From Luteimonas sp. S4-F44 (GTDB taxonomy: Bacteria; Pseudomonadota; Gammaproteobacteria; Xanthomonadales; Xanthomonadaceae): a stretch of 64,000 bases of DNA. The stretch covers positions 2,914,001 through 2,978,000 of the forward strand of contig NZ_CP093340.1 of the NCBI RefSeq assembly GCF_022637415.1, in the 5' to 3' direction. A program made the translations under genes and the position numbers. This document shows positions 8,625 through 19,251 of this stretch, in pieces (position 1 is the first letter of the stretch; every line of letters starts with the position of its first letter). The notes below the pieces were generated by a model. It worked only from the letters and a program-made list of their open reading frames with translations, was not told the DNA's origin and did no database searches.

Positions 8625-10826
8625 TCACCTATCCTTGTGGTGAGAGCGCGTGATGGGAGAAGCGCGCCGCGCCGGATCGAGCGAAAATGCCCTTCCGACG
8701 AGCGCAAGATTCGGGTTATACGCAGGATCGTCTTCCAATCGATCAGCCCAACGCTGCTGCATCATCACGACCTCGCGATCGAATCTCGCTTGCTTCTCGG
8801 GATTGTCTTCATAGCCGCGACTGGCTGACTCGTGGTGGTAAAGGACAACCCACGGCAGCCAGAGATTACGATAACCCGCATCCTCTACACGTAAACAAAA
8901 ATCCACATCGTTGAAGGCCACAGCGAGGTGTTCGTCCAGCCCACCGACTGCCTCAAACACCTCTCGTCGTATAGCGAGGCAGGCGGCAGTCACCGCCGAA
9001 AAGCGCTGTGCAGCCAGTGCGCGGCCGAACTGACCTGGATGCATGCGCGGTTTACGGGTGTAAGCATGCGCCGCCACCCCCTCCACACCGAGAATGACGC
9101 CGGCGTGCTGCAACGAATGATCTGGGTAAAGCAGCTTGGCGCCGACCGCCCCAACCTCGTCCCGCATGGCGTGACTCGCAATCTCGCGAAGCCAGTTCGA
9201 ATCGATGATCTCGACATCGTTGTTCAAGAGCACTAGAACCTGCGCACCCGAGCGCTCGGCTGCCCTATTGTTGAGTGCCGAGTAGTTGAAGGGCGCGTCA
9301 TCGCGCACGATGCGCACACGTCCGTCTTCGCGCAAATGATCGAAGTAGGCAAAGGTCTCCGGCCTGACCGACCCATTGTCGACAACAGTGACCGTCAGGT
9401 CGATGCCTTCGCTGCGGGCGAGCACGCTGTCGACGCACACCGAAAGCAGATCGACGCGATCGCGTGTTGGAACGATGACATCGCAGCGAAGCCCTGGTGG
9501 CCGCGCATAGCGCACCCGGGGCATGCCAGTCTCTGCAGAAACGATGACCGAGCTGACGCCTGGCGCCCGGTGCTTTTCCAGCGCATGCGCGACCGTCTCC
9601 GGTGCCGCCGGCTTGCTTCGCAGCGGTGAGTGAGCCGGGCCAGGCGCAGAAAGATGGTGCCGCCCCACGATAGGAAGATGGCGAATCCAGCGTCCGCCGA
9701 CCGTGCGATCTACATGCAGCGGGAGAAGATGACACCACGCCGAAAGATCCGCAGCGACGTCCCGCCGAAGCCCGAGCAACCATGAAACGGAGTAGAACGC
9801 AGACGGGCCGACGAAATCGTGTTGCTGCTGCAGATCCCGGTCCCAAGCAGGCTTGAAGTACGGCCGCAACGGACGGCCATCGTCCGAAAGGAAGTCTTCG
9901 TCCGTGTACAGGAGCGTGAGATCGTCTTCTGCATCCAACACCTTGAGCACGCTGACGATCGATTCAGCGGACACACGTTCATCGGCAGAGATCCAACTGA
10001 TGAAGCGCCCGTCCGCCTGATCGATGCCCGGAACAGGCTCTCGATCGAGCGATGAGAGAGGCTCGACTCGAGTCGCATCGTCTCCGAGCGCAGGCGCTGG
10101 GGCCAGGATCTGTACCGAGGCCGGAAGCGTCGCAGCAAGATGGGCAACTGCTTTCCGCAACTCGCTTAGCGGGGCGTCGGCCAAGAGCACCATTGTGAGT
10201 ACGGTTTCGCTCTCACCAACCCCGTCGGAAACGCCCGCCTGGACCGACCCTAGCGTGGTTCCCGCCGTCACCCAGCGCCGATAGGCATCCACCTCGGCGT
10301 GGGCATCCTGCTGACGGTAGACGGGCCACAGCTGCTCGGGTCGCTCCGTCAAAGCGATGGTCGAGCGCCTGTCCGCGATCTTGGCGACGCGGTCGCGTAG
10401 TAACTGCGCTCCTGACTCTCGAAGCGTACGCGCCATCCGCCAGGCCGCCTCGGCCGGCTGGAGAGGATCGAAACGAAGCGCCCCCAGGACCAACTTACCC
10501 GGGCGCGTCGTCGGGTCGAACCTGAGATGGCGGAGCGGACCGTCGACCCGAACGACCGCGTCGATGCCATCGACATCGAAATCAAGGTCTTGACGCTCTG
10601 CTTCGCTGAAGCCGTGCCCGCAATCGAGATAAACGCAAGGCTCATGAAGCTCGCCTGCAACTGTTATGCGTAACCGGTACCATCCGGCGCGAAGCGCAGG
10701 CGATATCGCATACAACAGCTGCGGATCCGAACCGTCCGCACGGATACCGTCGCCATCTCGGACGAGCTGCACGACTGATAGCTGGACCCAGCCCGGGGGG
10801 GGAATCGAGAAATTGACCTCTGTCAT
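8625..10826 (-). CDS. Double-domain glycosyltransferase with a degenerate first GT2 domain
   Basis: This 733-residue protein is a paralogue of its downstream neighbour. The second GT2 domain (from about residue 435) is intact: DVIVPTRDRVDLL, VTVVDNGS, LLNNDVEIID, FNDVDFCLRV and the shared YHHESASRGYE tail. The first domain (about 205-400) keeps the TDEDF and PYFKPAWDRD segments but lacks a clear VMPTYN start, nucleotide-binding ADDxS motif and DxD, so it is probably inactive or structural. The N-terminal beta region carries LRFDPTTRPG at 101-110. Only 3 bp separate it from each neighbour. It likely contributes one transferase activity to O-chain synthesis. Confidence 0.88.
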   Translation of the reverse strand: MTEVNFSIPPPGWVQLSVVQLVRDGDGIRADGSDPQLLYAISPALRAGWYRLRITVAGELHEPCVYLDCGHGFSEAERQDLDFDVDGIDAVVRVDGPLRHLRFDPTTRPGKLVLGALRFDPLQPAEAAWRMARTLRESGAQLLRDRVAKIADRRSTIALTERPEQLWPVYRQQDAHAEVDAYRRWVTAGTTLGSVQAGVSDGVGESETVLTMVLLADAPLSELRKAVAHLAATLPASVQILAPAPALGDDATRVEPLSSLDREPVPGIDQADGRFISWISADERVSAESIVSVLKVLDAEDDLTLLYTDEDFLSDDGRPLRPYFKPAWDRDLQQQHDFVGPSAFYSVSWLLGLRRDVAADLSAWCHLLPLHVDRTVGGRWIRHLPIVGRHHLSAPGPAHSPLRSKPAAPETVAHALEKHRAPGVSSVIVSAETGMPRVRYARPPGLRCDVIVPTRDRVDLLSVCVDSVLARSEGIDLTVTVVDNGSVRPETFAYFDHLREDGRVRIVRDDAPFNYSALNNRAAERSGAQVLVLLNNDVEIIDSNWLREIASHAMRDEVGAVGAKLLYPDHSLQHAGVILGVEGVAAHAYTRKPRMHPGQFGRALAAQRFSAVTAACLAIRREVFEAVGGLDEHLAVAFNDVDFCLRVEDAGYRNLWLPWVVLYHHESASRGYEDNPEKQARFDREVVMMQQRWADRLEDDPAYNPNLALVGRAFSLDPARRASPITRSHHKDR

Positions 10827-10829
10827 CGA

Positions 10830-12467
10830 TCAGCGCTTTTTCCACCAGGATTGCGACAGCCTGGCTTCCACGCCGCGGACCGATGTCGCCACGCCATGAA
10901 CGGTGGCCTCGAGAGAGGCAATCCGTTGGGCCTCAGACTGAATCGACTCGAGACGTGAGAGAAGCTCCGTCGCAGCCTGCATCTCTTCGGCACGTCGATC
11001 GAGAGCGAACTGCGCTGCTCCGTTCGCGGCATGCTGCAGCGCAGCGACAGCTGCCTGTAGCGTAGATGCCGCATCAGCTGCATGCGCAGCATCTGCCCCG
11101 ACGATCAGCATCCGCTCGTAGAACGCATCCAGCGCAAGCTGGAGCTCATGGCTGGCATCGGCCAGCCTAGTCGTCGCTTTCGTCGACTTCCGCGCGGCGC
11201 CGCCGATCTCGCGCACTTCCCCGATCAAAGCATCCAGACGGTGACCGAAATGGGCGAGCGTCCGCGATTGGGCAAGGACCTCAGAGACGGCCGCACGCAG
11301 CTCAGCCACGACGTCGGCCGCCGCGCCGGGAGGAACAATCACCTCGTAGTCGAGCGTCAGTTCGAGAAAGAAAACGGATGGCGCGCACTCGCCGGAAAGC
11401 TCAGGCAAGTCGAGCTCCACATAAGGATCATCGTCGAGGCCGACCCACCGTAGCCAGTTCGGCGCGCGCGGTCGCAGCAGATCCCCTCCCAACGTTACGA
11501 TCCGGGACTCGAGATTCTCGATCTCCCGAACAACGGTGCCGTCCTCCGCCAGCAACGCACAACGCGAGATGCCGAATACGCCGGGCGACTCTGCAGGATC
11601 GACACGAACCCTCCCACCTTCCGCCCCAGCGACCAGGCGGAAGCGCAAAGCCGCTGGCCCAGTTTCCAGGGACCGACTCACACAGGTCTGATTGCTTTCG
11701 GCGAAATCCTCGTTGGGCGAACGGAAATAGACCCGAACATCCTCGTAGGCCGGCTCCCAGTCACGCGTCGCGCTTGCTTCCATCGAGGGCGCCATCGCTG
11801 CAAGGAAGTTCCCTATCGACGCGTCGCGAGCGAACGCCCGTTCAAACGCATGCATGGGCGCCGGCACTTCGGACCCCACCAGTACGACACCGAGTCCATT
11901 GCTGTGCGTGAAACGGAACGTCGGATAGCGGGACGCCAGTTCGTCCATGAACTTGCCCACCCCGAAGCCTCGCTCCGTGACGGCTGTATCGTGCAGAAGC
12001 ACCACACCTTGCGCGCTGAGCTTGGGCATCCAGGTTTCAAAATCGTGACGCACCGCCTCGTAGGTGTGCAGGCCATCGATGTGCAAAAGATCGATGCTGT
12101 TGTCCGCGAAATCCGAGACAGCGTCGTCGAAGTACTTCCGGCTCAACTTGGAGAAGCGACCGTAGCGCGGCTCGTGATAGGCGCGAAGCGCCTCGTACAC
12201 CCCCTCTCCGTAGACCTGCGCATGGGCATCGCCCTGCCACGAATCGACAGCGGTACAGCGCGTTTCAATGCCGAGGTGAGCGATCGCCTGGCAGAACGCC
12301 AGATAGGAATTTCCAGTATGCGTTCCCAACTCCACGAACCGGGAGGGACGCAACAGATCGATGGCCAGGTAGGCAAACGGGATATGCCCCACCCACGAAT
12401 GTGGTTGCGACACGTGAGGCCGCAACAGTGTGACTGGGTGATGTTCCAACTTGAAATCTGTAGTCAC
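10830..12467 (-). CDS. SAM-dependent methyltransferase with beta module and C-terminal coiled coil
   Basis: In this 545-residue protein residues 1-200 form a class I methyltransferase of the Methyltransf_24/CmcI type, with SAM motif [11 protein letters not shown] at 44-54 and [16 protein letters not shown] near 127-142. Residues about 240-375 are beta-rich and include [12 protein letters not shown] (287-298). Residues about 380-540 are long amphipathic helix with heptad character, ending WWKKR. The start is GTG at 12467, overlapping the wzt stop as GTGA. The layout recalls WbdD, which caps O-chains and sets their length through a coiled-coil ruler before Wzt recognition. That role is inferred, and no kinase domain is present. 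Confidence 0.82.
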   Translation of the reverse strand: MTTDFKLEHHPVTLLRPHVSQPHSWVGHIPFAYLAIDLLRPSRFVELGTHTGNSYLAFCQAIAHLGIETRCTAVDSWQGDAHAQVYGEGVYEALRAYHEPRYGRFSKLSRKYFDDAVSDFADNSIDLLHIDGLHTYEAVRHDFETWMPKLSAQGVVLLHDTAVTERGFGVGKFMDELASRYPTFRFTHSNGLGVVLVGSEVPAPMHAFERAFARDASIGNFLAAMAPSMEASATRDWEPAYEDVRVYFRSPNEDFAESNQTCVSRSLETGPAALRFRLVAGAEGGRVRVDPAESPGVFGISRCALLAEDGTVVREIENLESRIVTLGGDLLRPRAPNWLRWVGLDDDPYVELDLPELSGECAPSVFFLELTLDYEVIVPPGAAADVVAELRAAVSEVLAQSRTLAHFGHRLDALIGEVREIGGAARKSTKATTRLADASHELQLALDAFYERMLIVGADAAHAADAASTLQAAVAALQHAANGAAQFALDRRAEEMQAATELLSRLESIQSEAQRIASLEATVHGVATSVRGVEARLSQSWWKKR

Positions 12468-13813
12468 TCAACTCTCTCCAGCGCAATCTTTTCCATCGGC
12501 AGTCCCAGTATTCCGATCGACCAGGATTGACAGGTCGATTTGAGGACGATTGCTTCATGCAGCCAGTGCTGGATCGCATGATCGTCCATTCCGCCGTCCG
12601 CCACTGCGATAGCGATGAAGTAGTCACCCGCCTTCATGCGCGGCATCTCGAACGCGAATCTCGCACGCGCCCGTTGCCCCGCCGCGAGCGGTAAGGATTG
12701 CCCCAACGACGTCAGGTAGGTGTTGTCGCCGAATAGGAGTTGGCCCAGTCGATCTTTGAGATAGAAGCCCACGATCGGCTGATCGACGGCCAAGTCGGCC
12801 ACGATGTCGACGTCCAGCACGACAGACTCGCCTCCAACGCACCACGAAAGGTCCCTGCCGGCATCATCGCGAAGCGCCACGTCGATCACACGGGCCCGCA
12901 TTTCGCCGAACCCCGAAACAGCTGGATCGAAAGCGAAGACCTCGATGTCGTTGCGCAAATTGCTGGAATTGATCAAGTCTCGCCGCATATCGTGCCGATG
13001 TCGCACCTGCTGCGCGCCCTCACCGGCGCCCACCCGCACATCCACCCCGCCCTGGCGTTCGGCGATGAACGACTCGAGGTAACGTTGCACCACGTCCCGC
13101 GAGTCCCCGTAGGCGACAGGTGCGCCGGCGTCGATCCACAACGCCCGGTCGCAGAGTCCGCTGACCGCCGAGTCGTCGTGACTCACGAACAACAGCGTCC
13201 CACGCTCTTTGAACTCGCGCAGGAAGCGCATGCATTTCTGCGTGAAGAACGCATCGCCCACCGCGAGCGCTTCGTCGATGATCAGAATGTCTGCATCGAC
13301 ATGAGCCATTACCGAGAACGCTAAGCGCATGACCATTCCGCTCGAGTAATTACGGATGGGTTGGTCGATAAACTCGCCGATGTCGGCGAAAGCCAGAATC
13401 TGCGCCAGGCGGGCATCGATCTGCGCCGTCGACAATCCGAGAATCGCCGCATTCATGTACACATTTTCTCGCCCGGTGAACTCGGGATTGAACCCACTCC
13501 CCAACTCGAGAAGCGCCGCGATTCGACCGCGAACCTCGATGCTGCCGGCCGTCGGCGCGAGCGTGCCGGCGATCATCTGAAGGAGCGTGGATTTTCCCGA
13601 GCCGTTTCGGCCGATGATCCCCAGGGTTTCGCCACGCCTGACCTGCAGGTCCACACCCTTGAGTGCCCAGAACTCTCGATAGAAGCGCCTGGATCCCCCG
13701 AAGATGCCTTGGAGCAGACGATGCGAGGGGCGATCGTAGATCTGATAGCACTTTGCTACCCCCCTCGCCTCGATGATGACGTCGGCTTGCGAGGCCTCGC
13801 TCTCAGAGGACAT
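12464..13813 (-). CDS. wzt: O-antigen ABC exporter ATP-binding subunit with C-terminal carbohydrate-binding domain
   Basis: The 449-residue ABC ATPase energises export of the finished O-polysaccharide through Wzm. Walker A is GRNGSGKST at 68-76, the signature YSSGM at 156-160, Walker B DILIIDE at 175-181 and the switch histidine in VSHDD near 212. Residues about 280-445 form a Wzt_C-type beta domain ([31 protein letters not shown]), which in characterised systems binds the modified non-reducing end of the polymer. The ATG at 13813 (MSSESE) was preferred to an upstream in-frame start inside wzm. It overlaps the 3' end of wzm by 11 bp. Confidence 0.95.
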   Translation of the reverse strand: MSSESEASQADVIIEARGVAKCYQIYDRPSHRLLQGIFGGSRRFYREFWALKGVDLQVRRGETLGIIGRNGSGKSTLLQMIAGTLAPTAGSIEVRGRIAALLELGSGFNPEFTGRENVYMNAAILGLSTAQIDARLAQILAFADIGEFIDQPIRNYSSGMVMRLAFSVMAHVDADILIIDEALAVGDAFFTQKCMRFLREFKERGTLLFVSHDDSAVSGLCDRALWIDAGAPVAYGDSRDVVQRYLESFIAERQGGVDVRVGAGEGAQQVRHRHDMRRDLINSSNLRNDIEVFAFDPAVSGFGEMRARVIDVALRDDAGRDLSWCVGGESVVLDVDIVADLAVDQPIVGFYLKDRLGQLLFGDNTYLTSLGQSLPLAAGQRARARFAFEMPRMKAGDYFIAIAVADGGMDDHAIQHWLHEAIVLKSTCQSWSIGILGLPMEKIALERVE

Positions 13814-14636
13814 CGGCAAACCCTCGTCGCGTCTTCTGGAAGACCGCGAACCCCATATAGGCAAAGAACAACGCCCCCATCAGATACGTCGCGAGACCCG
13901 CCCAGTCTGGGGCCCGACCCCAGAATGCAACATCGCGCGCTTGATCGATGATGAACGTCAACGGATTCAGTCGGAAGATGGTTTGGTAGTTTTCCGGCAG
14001 TGTCTCGACCGGAATGATCGCCGACGACAGGAACAGGAACGCGGTCGCCAGAACACCGGTTACCTGGCCGATATCACGAAGATAGACGCTCAGCGACGAC
14101 ACCAGCCAGACAACACCCAAGGCAACGAACGCCAGCGGCAACAGAACCAGTGGCCACAACAGAACCGTTGGATGCAGCTCGTGTCGAAGCAGTAAATTCA
14201 GCGCGATGAAGACCAAGGTATTGGTCATCGCATGAAAAAGTGCCGACAGGACGACCGTCCATGGCAGCACTTCGAGTGGAAATACGATCTTCTTGACCAG
14301 GTTCGCATTGCCGGTCACCAGGGTCGGCGCCCGGCTCAGGCATTCGGCAAAGAAGCCGTGAGTGATCAACCCCATGAACAACAGCATCGCGAAGTCGGCT
14401 GTATTGCCGGTGGTCCCAGGCCAACGCGCCTTGAGGATGTAGCCGAAAGCCAGCGTATACACGACCAGCATCATGAACGGGCTGATCAGCGACCACAGCA
14501 GCCCGAAGCTGGCACCACGATAGCGGCCCAGGATGTCGCGCTTGGTCAGCTCCATGGTCAGCGATCTGTGCCGCAACCAGGCGTTGAAAGGACCGGTCAG
14601 GGTAACGACCGGCTGACGCGACGCGCTCGAGTACAT
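13803..14636 (-). CDS. wzm: O-antigen ABC exporter permease
   Basis: The 277-residue ABC-2 type integral membrane protein has six predicted helices and the family segments DILGRYRGASFGLLWSLISP and NLVKKIVFPLEVLPW. It forms the inner-membrane channel for undecaprenyl-pyrophosphate-linked O-chain with Wzt. The start at 14636 (MYSSAS) lies one base after the stop of the metB-like gene, so the O-antigen operon may be read through from the transsulfuration genes. This metB-wzm-wzt order is the same as in Xanthomonas LPS clusters. Confidence 0.95.
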   Translation of the reverse strand: MYSSASRQPVVTLTGPFNAWLRHRSLTMELTKRDILGRYRGASFGLLWSLISPFMMLVVYTLAFGYILKARWPGTTGNTADFAMLLFMGLITHGFFAECLSRAPTLVTGNANLVKKIVFPLEVLPWTVVLSALFHAMTNTLVFIALNLLLRHELHPTVLLWPLVLLPLAFVALGVVWLVSSLSVYLRDIGQVTGVLATAFLFLSSAIIPVETLPENYQTIFRLNPLTFIIDQARDVAFWGRAPDWAGLATYLMGALFFAYMGFAVFQKTRRGFADVL

Positions 14637-14637
14637 A

Positions 14638-15819
14638 TCAGCCTTCCAGTGCCGAAAGAAGATCAGCGCACAGATCCCCGAGATCCTCCACCCCCACACT
14701 CAACCGCACCAGGTCATCGTGGATCCCCAACTGCGCGCGCCGCGCCGGCGGCACCGAGGCGTGCGTCATCACCGCCGGGTGATTGACCAGGCTTTCCACG
14801 CCGCCGAGGGACTCGGCCAGCGTGAACAGTTCGGTGCGCTCGCAGAAGCGCTGCGCGGCCGCGTAGCCGCCCTTGATGCGGACCGAGACGATGCCGCCGA
14901 AGCCGTCCATCTGGCGCTTGGCGAGCGCATGCTGCGGGTGTGAAGGCAATCCTGGGTAGATCACCTGGGCCACGGCGTCGTGCCCTTCGAGAAACTCGGC
15001 CAACGCTTGGGCGTTCTCGCAATGGGCGCGCATGCGTAGGTGCAGCGTCTTGAGGCCACGCAGGGCCAGGAAGCTGTCGAAAGGGCCCTGGACGGCGCCG
15101 GCGGAGTTCTGCAGGAACGCGACCTGCTCGGCCAGGGCGGCGTCGTCACCGACGACGAGGATGCCGCCGACCATATCAGAGTGGCCGTTGAGGTATTTGG
15201 TGGCCGAATGCAAGACGATGTCGGCGCCCTGTTCGAGGGGGCGCTGGAGAATTGGCGAGGCGAAGGTGTTGTCGACGACGACGCGCAGGCCGCGGCGGTG
15301 CGCCCGCTCGGCGATCGCCTGGATGTCGACGATCTTGAGCAGCGGGTTGGTCGGCGTTTCGATCCAGACGAGCTTGGTCCTGTCGGTCACCGCGGCGTCG
15401 AACGCGTCGGGGTCGGTCAGGTCGACATAGCTGAACGTCAGACCGGCGCTGCGCGTGCGCACGCGCTCGAACAGGCGATAGGTGCCGCCGTACAGGTCGT
15501 CCATTGCGATGACGTGGTCGCCGCTATCGAGCAGTTCGAGCAGGGTCGCGGTGGCGGCCATGCCCGAGGCGAAGGCGAAGCCGCGGCTGCCGCCTTCCAG
15601 GCCAGCCACGCAACGCTCGTAGGCGAAGCGGGTGGGGTTGTGCGTGCGCGAATACTCGAAGCCCTGGTGCTGGCCCGGGCTCGACTGGGCGTAGGTCGAC
15701 GTCGCGTAGATCGGCGGCATGACCGCGCCGGTACTCGGGTCGGGCAACTGGCCGGCGTGGATCGCCTTGGTGCCGAGTGCCCACTGCGCCGGATCGGCCG
15801 CGTTGCGGTCATCGGTCAT
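14638..15819 (-). CDS. metB: Cystathionine gamma-synthase/lyase family PLP enzyme
   Basis: The 393-residue Cys/Met-metabolism PLP enzyme has the lysine expected to hold PLP at residue 208 (SATKYLNGHSD). Other family segments are YSRTHNPTR near 57-64, FASGMAA near 83-89 and the C-terminal ESLGGVESLVNHPA. It either makes cystathionine from an activated homoserine ester (MetB) or cleaves cystathionine to cysteine. The adjacent cystathionine beta-synthase favours reverse transsulfuration. The gene is usually labelled metB in Xanthomonas, where it marks the right border of the LPS locus. The ATG at 15819 has AGGAC upstream; an in-frame extension to 15912 is unlike the family. Confidence 0.93.
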   Translation of the reverse strand: MTDDRNAADPAQWALGTKAIHAGQLPDPSTGAVMPPIYATSTYAQSSPGQHQGFEYSRTHNPTRFAYERCVAGLEGGSRGFAFASGMAATATLLELLDSGDHVIAMDDLYGGTYRLFERVRTRSAGLTFSYVDLTDPDAFDAAVTDRTKLVWIETPTNPLLKIVDIQAIAERAHRRGLRVVVDNTFASPILQRPLEQGADIVLHSATKYLNGHSDMVGGILVVGDDAALAEQVAFLQNSAGAVQGPFDSFLALRGLKTLHLRMRAHCENAQALAEFLEGHDAVAQVIYPGLPSHPQHALAKRQMDGFGGIVSVRIKGGYAAAQRFCERTELFTLAESLGGVESLVNHPAVMTHASVPPARRAQLGIHDDLVRLSVGVEDLGDLCADLLSALEG

Positions 15820-15992
15820 GGAAGAAGGTCCTGTTCGACTGGCCGGCGATTCTAGCATCGGGCCTGGCGCGCCCCATGGCACGCGGACGCTTGCCGAAGG
15901 CCGTGCGCACACCGTTCAGCTAGGGTGGCGCTGGACCCGCTGCAAGTGAGGGCGCGTCGATCGAACCCCGCCCGACAGGACCCGCGCGCCGC

Positions 15993-17369
<1,377 letters not shown>

Positions 17370-17497
17370 GGGGTCCGGTCCACAGCAGGCGGGCCCCCGA
17401 TTATCGCCCATCGCCAGGGCGCCGGACGCGGCACCCGGCATTCGCGGGCGATGGCGGCCGACGAGGATGACCGCCACCGCCCGCGACTGACGTGAAC

Positions 17498-17719
17498 CTA
17501 GTGTTTCTGCATCGCGTCGTACATCGACGCCAGGCGGTCCTTCGCGGCAAGTTTCTCGCGCTTCATCTGCGACAGCGTGGCTTCATCCACCGGCAACACG
17601 CCCAACTCGGCGTTGAGCACTTTCTTGTCCAATTCCTTGTGCCGGTAGTAGAGCTGTCGGAACTCGACGTTGCCCTTCATGATTTCTTCGAGTTCCACCT
17701 GCGAGTGCGCTTCGAACAT
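17498..17719 (-). CDS. YdcH-like DUF465 small helical protein
   Basis: The 73-residue, highly charged helical-hairpin protein has the DUF465 pattern: FRQLYYRHKELDKKV in the first helix and LSQMKREKLAAKDRL in the second. A strong AGGAGGATTTC ribosome-binding site precedes the ATG at 17719. The function of the family is not established. It lies upstream of the CBS gene on the same strand, 128 bp away. Confidence 0.9.
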   Translation of the reverse strand: MFEAHSQVELEEIMKGNVEFRQLYYRHKELDKKVLNAELGVLPVDEATLSQMKREKLAAKDRLASMYDAMQKH

Positions 17720-18198
17720 GAAATCCTCCTGACACGAATGCGAACGCCCCGGCCGGCGACGGCAGGGGCGCTGCGGGGACGGCCTCCAGGAATGGGCCTC
17801 GAACGATCCGCTCGGGCATGCGACGCCGCGCTTGGGGCGGGCATCGGGGCACCTCGTGAGGGATCGTCTCGGTCATCGGCCTGGTTCGTTGACCGGATGG
17901 CGAAAGAGGAGACCACCCGGCGCAATCGACCCTACTCCGGGGTCGCAACGGCGGCAAGGCCCGGACGGCATGCTGCGACGCGGCTGCGCAGTCAGATGCG
18001 TTAAGAGCGCCGCTCGGGGACCAACGCGCATCGCGCCATGGCGCGGCCGGCAAGTTAAGATGACGCCAAGTGATTGATTCCACTTGGATTCATGGATGTG
18101 AGGCGACGCCCCCGGACCGGCGCATCAAAGCGCGGCCAAGGGCAGCGGCAAGAGCAGACAGGTCGCGCCGGACCGCCCACGACGGTCCGGCGAGCGGC
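17720..18198. other. Gene-poor interval
   Basis: No convincing coding sequence was seen in 479 bp; frames here have shadow-like Arg/Pro-rich composition. It holds an inverted repeat CCAAGTG/CACTTGG at 18066-18087 with an 8-nt loop, and a CCGGACCG/CGGTCCGG stem just below 18199 that may terminate the envelope operon read on the minus strand. Confidence 0.5.
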
Positions 18199-18774
18199 TC
18201 AAGGCTCGAGGCTCTTGAGCAGTTCGGCCTCGCGCCGCTTGAGTTCGGCTTCACGCTGGCGTGCGGCGCGCAGCTTGGCCGCCTCGCCGCTCGCGACGCC
18301 CTGCAGCACGGTCTCGGCCTGCTGGCGCGCGGCCAGTTCCTCCTCGGCCGCCAGACGCAGACGCGCGGCCTCCTCGGCCTGGATCTGCGCCTGGATGCGC
18401 AGGCGCTCAGCCTCCTGTCGTGCCCGCACGGCGTCCTGCTGGCTGGCCTCGACCAGCAACTGCGCGCGCTCGCGCTCGAGCTCGCCCAGCCCCCGACGCG
18501 CGACCTCGGTCTGCGCGGCGACTTCGGCCGTTTCCACTCGCCACTGTGCAATCTGCAGCGCGGAGGCGCGCTGGCTGCTCCGCGCGGTAGCGAGTGCGGC
18601 CAGGGCCTGGCGCGCCTGCAGACGCTCGTAGGCAGCCGCGCCGGCGGTGCCGGCATCGGCATCGATGGCCTGCAGCCGTTGCTGGAGCGCCGCGGCATCG
18701 ATGTCGTTGCCCGATTGGGCCCAGGCCGTGGACACGACCATGGTCAGGGCGAGTGTCAGAATCGACAGACGCAT
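18199..18774 (-). CDS. Exported coiled-coil protein of unknown function
   Basis: The 191-residue protein has a signal peptide (MRLSILTLALTMVVSTAWAQ). After it comes almost continuous Ala/Arg/Glu-rich helix (for example LRLAAEEELAARQQAETVL), suggesting an extended periplasmic coiled coil. It starts 2 bp after the stop of the DUF4398-like lipoprotein gene, so the two form an operon. Such pairs are common beside OmpA-like genes in xanthomonads, although no OmpA domain is encoded here. A structural envelope role is a reasonable guess only. Confidence 0.82.
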   Translation of the reverse strand: MRLSILTLALTMVVSTAWAQSGNDIDAAALQQRLQAIDADAGTAGAAAYERLQARQALAALATARSSQRASALQIAQWRVETAEVAAQTEVARRGLGELERERAQLLVEASQQDAVRARQEAERLRIQAQIQAEEAARLRLAAEEELAARQQAETVLQGVASGEAAKLRAARQREAELKRREAELLKSLEP

Positions 18775-18776
18775 GC

Positions 18777-19157
18777 TCAGTTCTCCCCCTGCAGCCGCTG
18801 GCGCAGATTGGTGATCTCGGCGCGTCGCTGCGCCAATTCGGCCTCGGTGACCGCCTGGCGCGCGCGGGCGTGGGCCAGATCGGCGAGCGCGGAGGCCGAC
18901 AGCGCGAGCGTCCGCGCTTCGGCATCGCGGCCGTTACCGGCCGCTGCCTGCGCCTGCTCGAGCGCGCGGCGCGCCTGGTCGATCTGCGTCGGGGCGTACT
19001 GGTCGGCGTCGGCGTCGCCTGCCCGGGCGACCGACAGTCGTGCGGCCGCGAGATCCTCGGTCGGTGGCGGTGCGCTGGCGCAGCCTGCGAGCGACAGGGC
19101 ACAGGCGAGCACGGCTGCGCCCAGCAGTGGCCGGATGTATGCGAAGCTTGTCTTCAT
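18777..19157 (-). CDS. DUF4398-like lipoprotein
   Basis: The 126-residue protein has a lipoprotein signal ending LSLAGC, with the cysteine near residue 23. After it come AAARLSVARAGDADADQYAP and a helical region typical of DUF4398 proteins, which sit in the outer-membrane periplasmic face. The ATG at 19157 places the lipobox correctly; the ribosome-binding site is weak, and ATG 19181 is an alternative. It is co-transcribed with the downstream coiled-coil gene and is divergent from pilU, sharing a 94-bp upstream region. Confidence 0.85.
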   Translation of the reverse strand: MKTSFAYIRPLLGAAVLACALSLAGCASAPPPTEDLAAARLSVARAGDADADQYAPTQIDQARRALEQAQAAAGNGRDAEARTLALSASALADLAHARARQAVTEAELAQRRAEITNLRQRLQGEN

Positions 19158-19251
19158 CGAAGCATCGTGCCCGAAAAGCGTCATTGCGGGCATTGTCGTC
19201 AGCAAGCCGGGGGCGCGCAATGCGCCCCGGCCGCCCGTGGGGAATTCATAC

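Noticed and set aside
18070..19251. A 394-residue N-terminal extension of PilU
   Set aside because: It is antisense to the DUF4398 operon, has low-complexity composition, and the canonical PilU start is at 19252.
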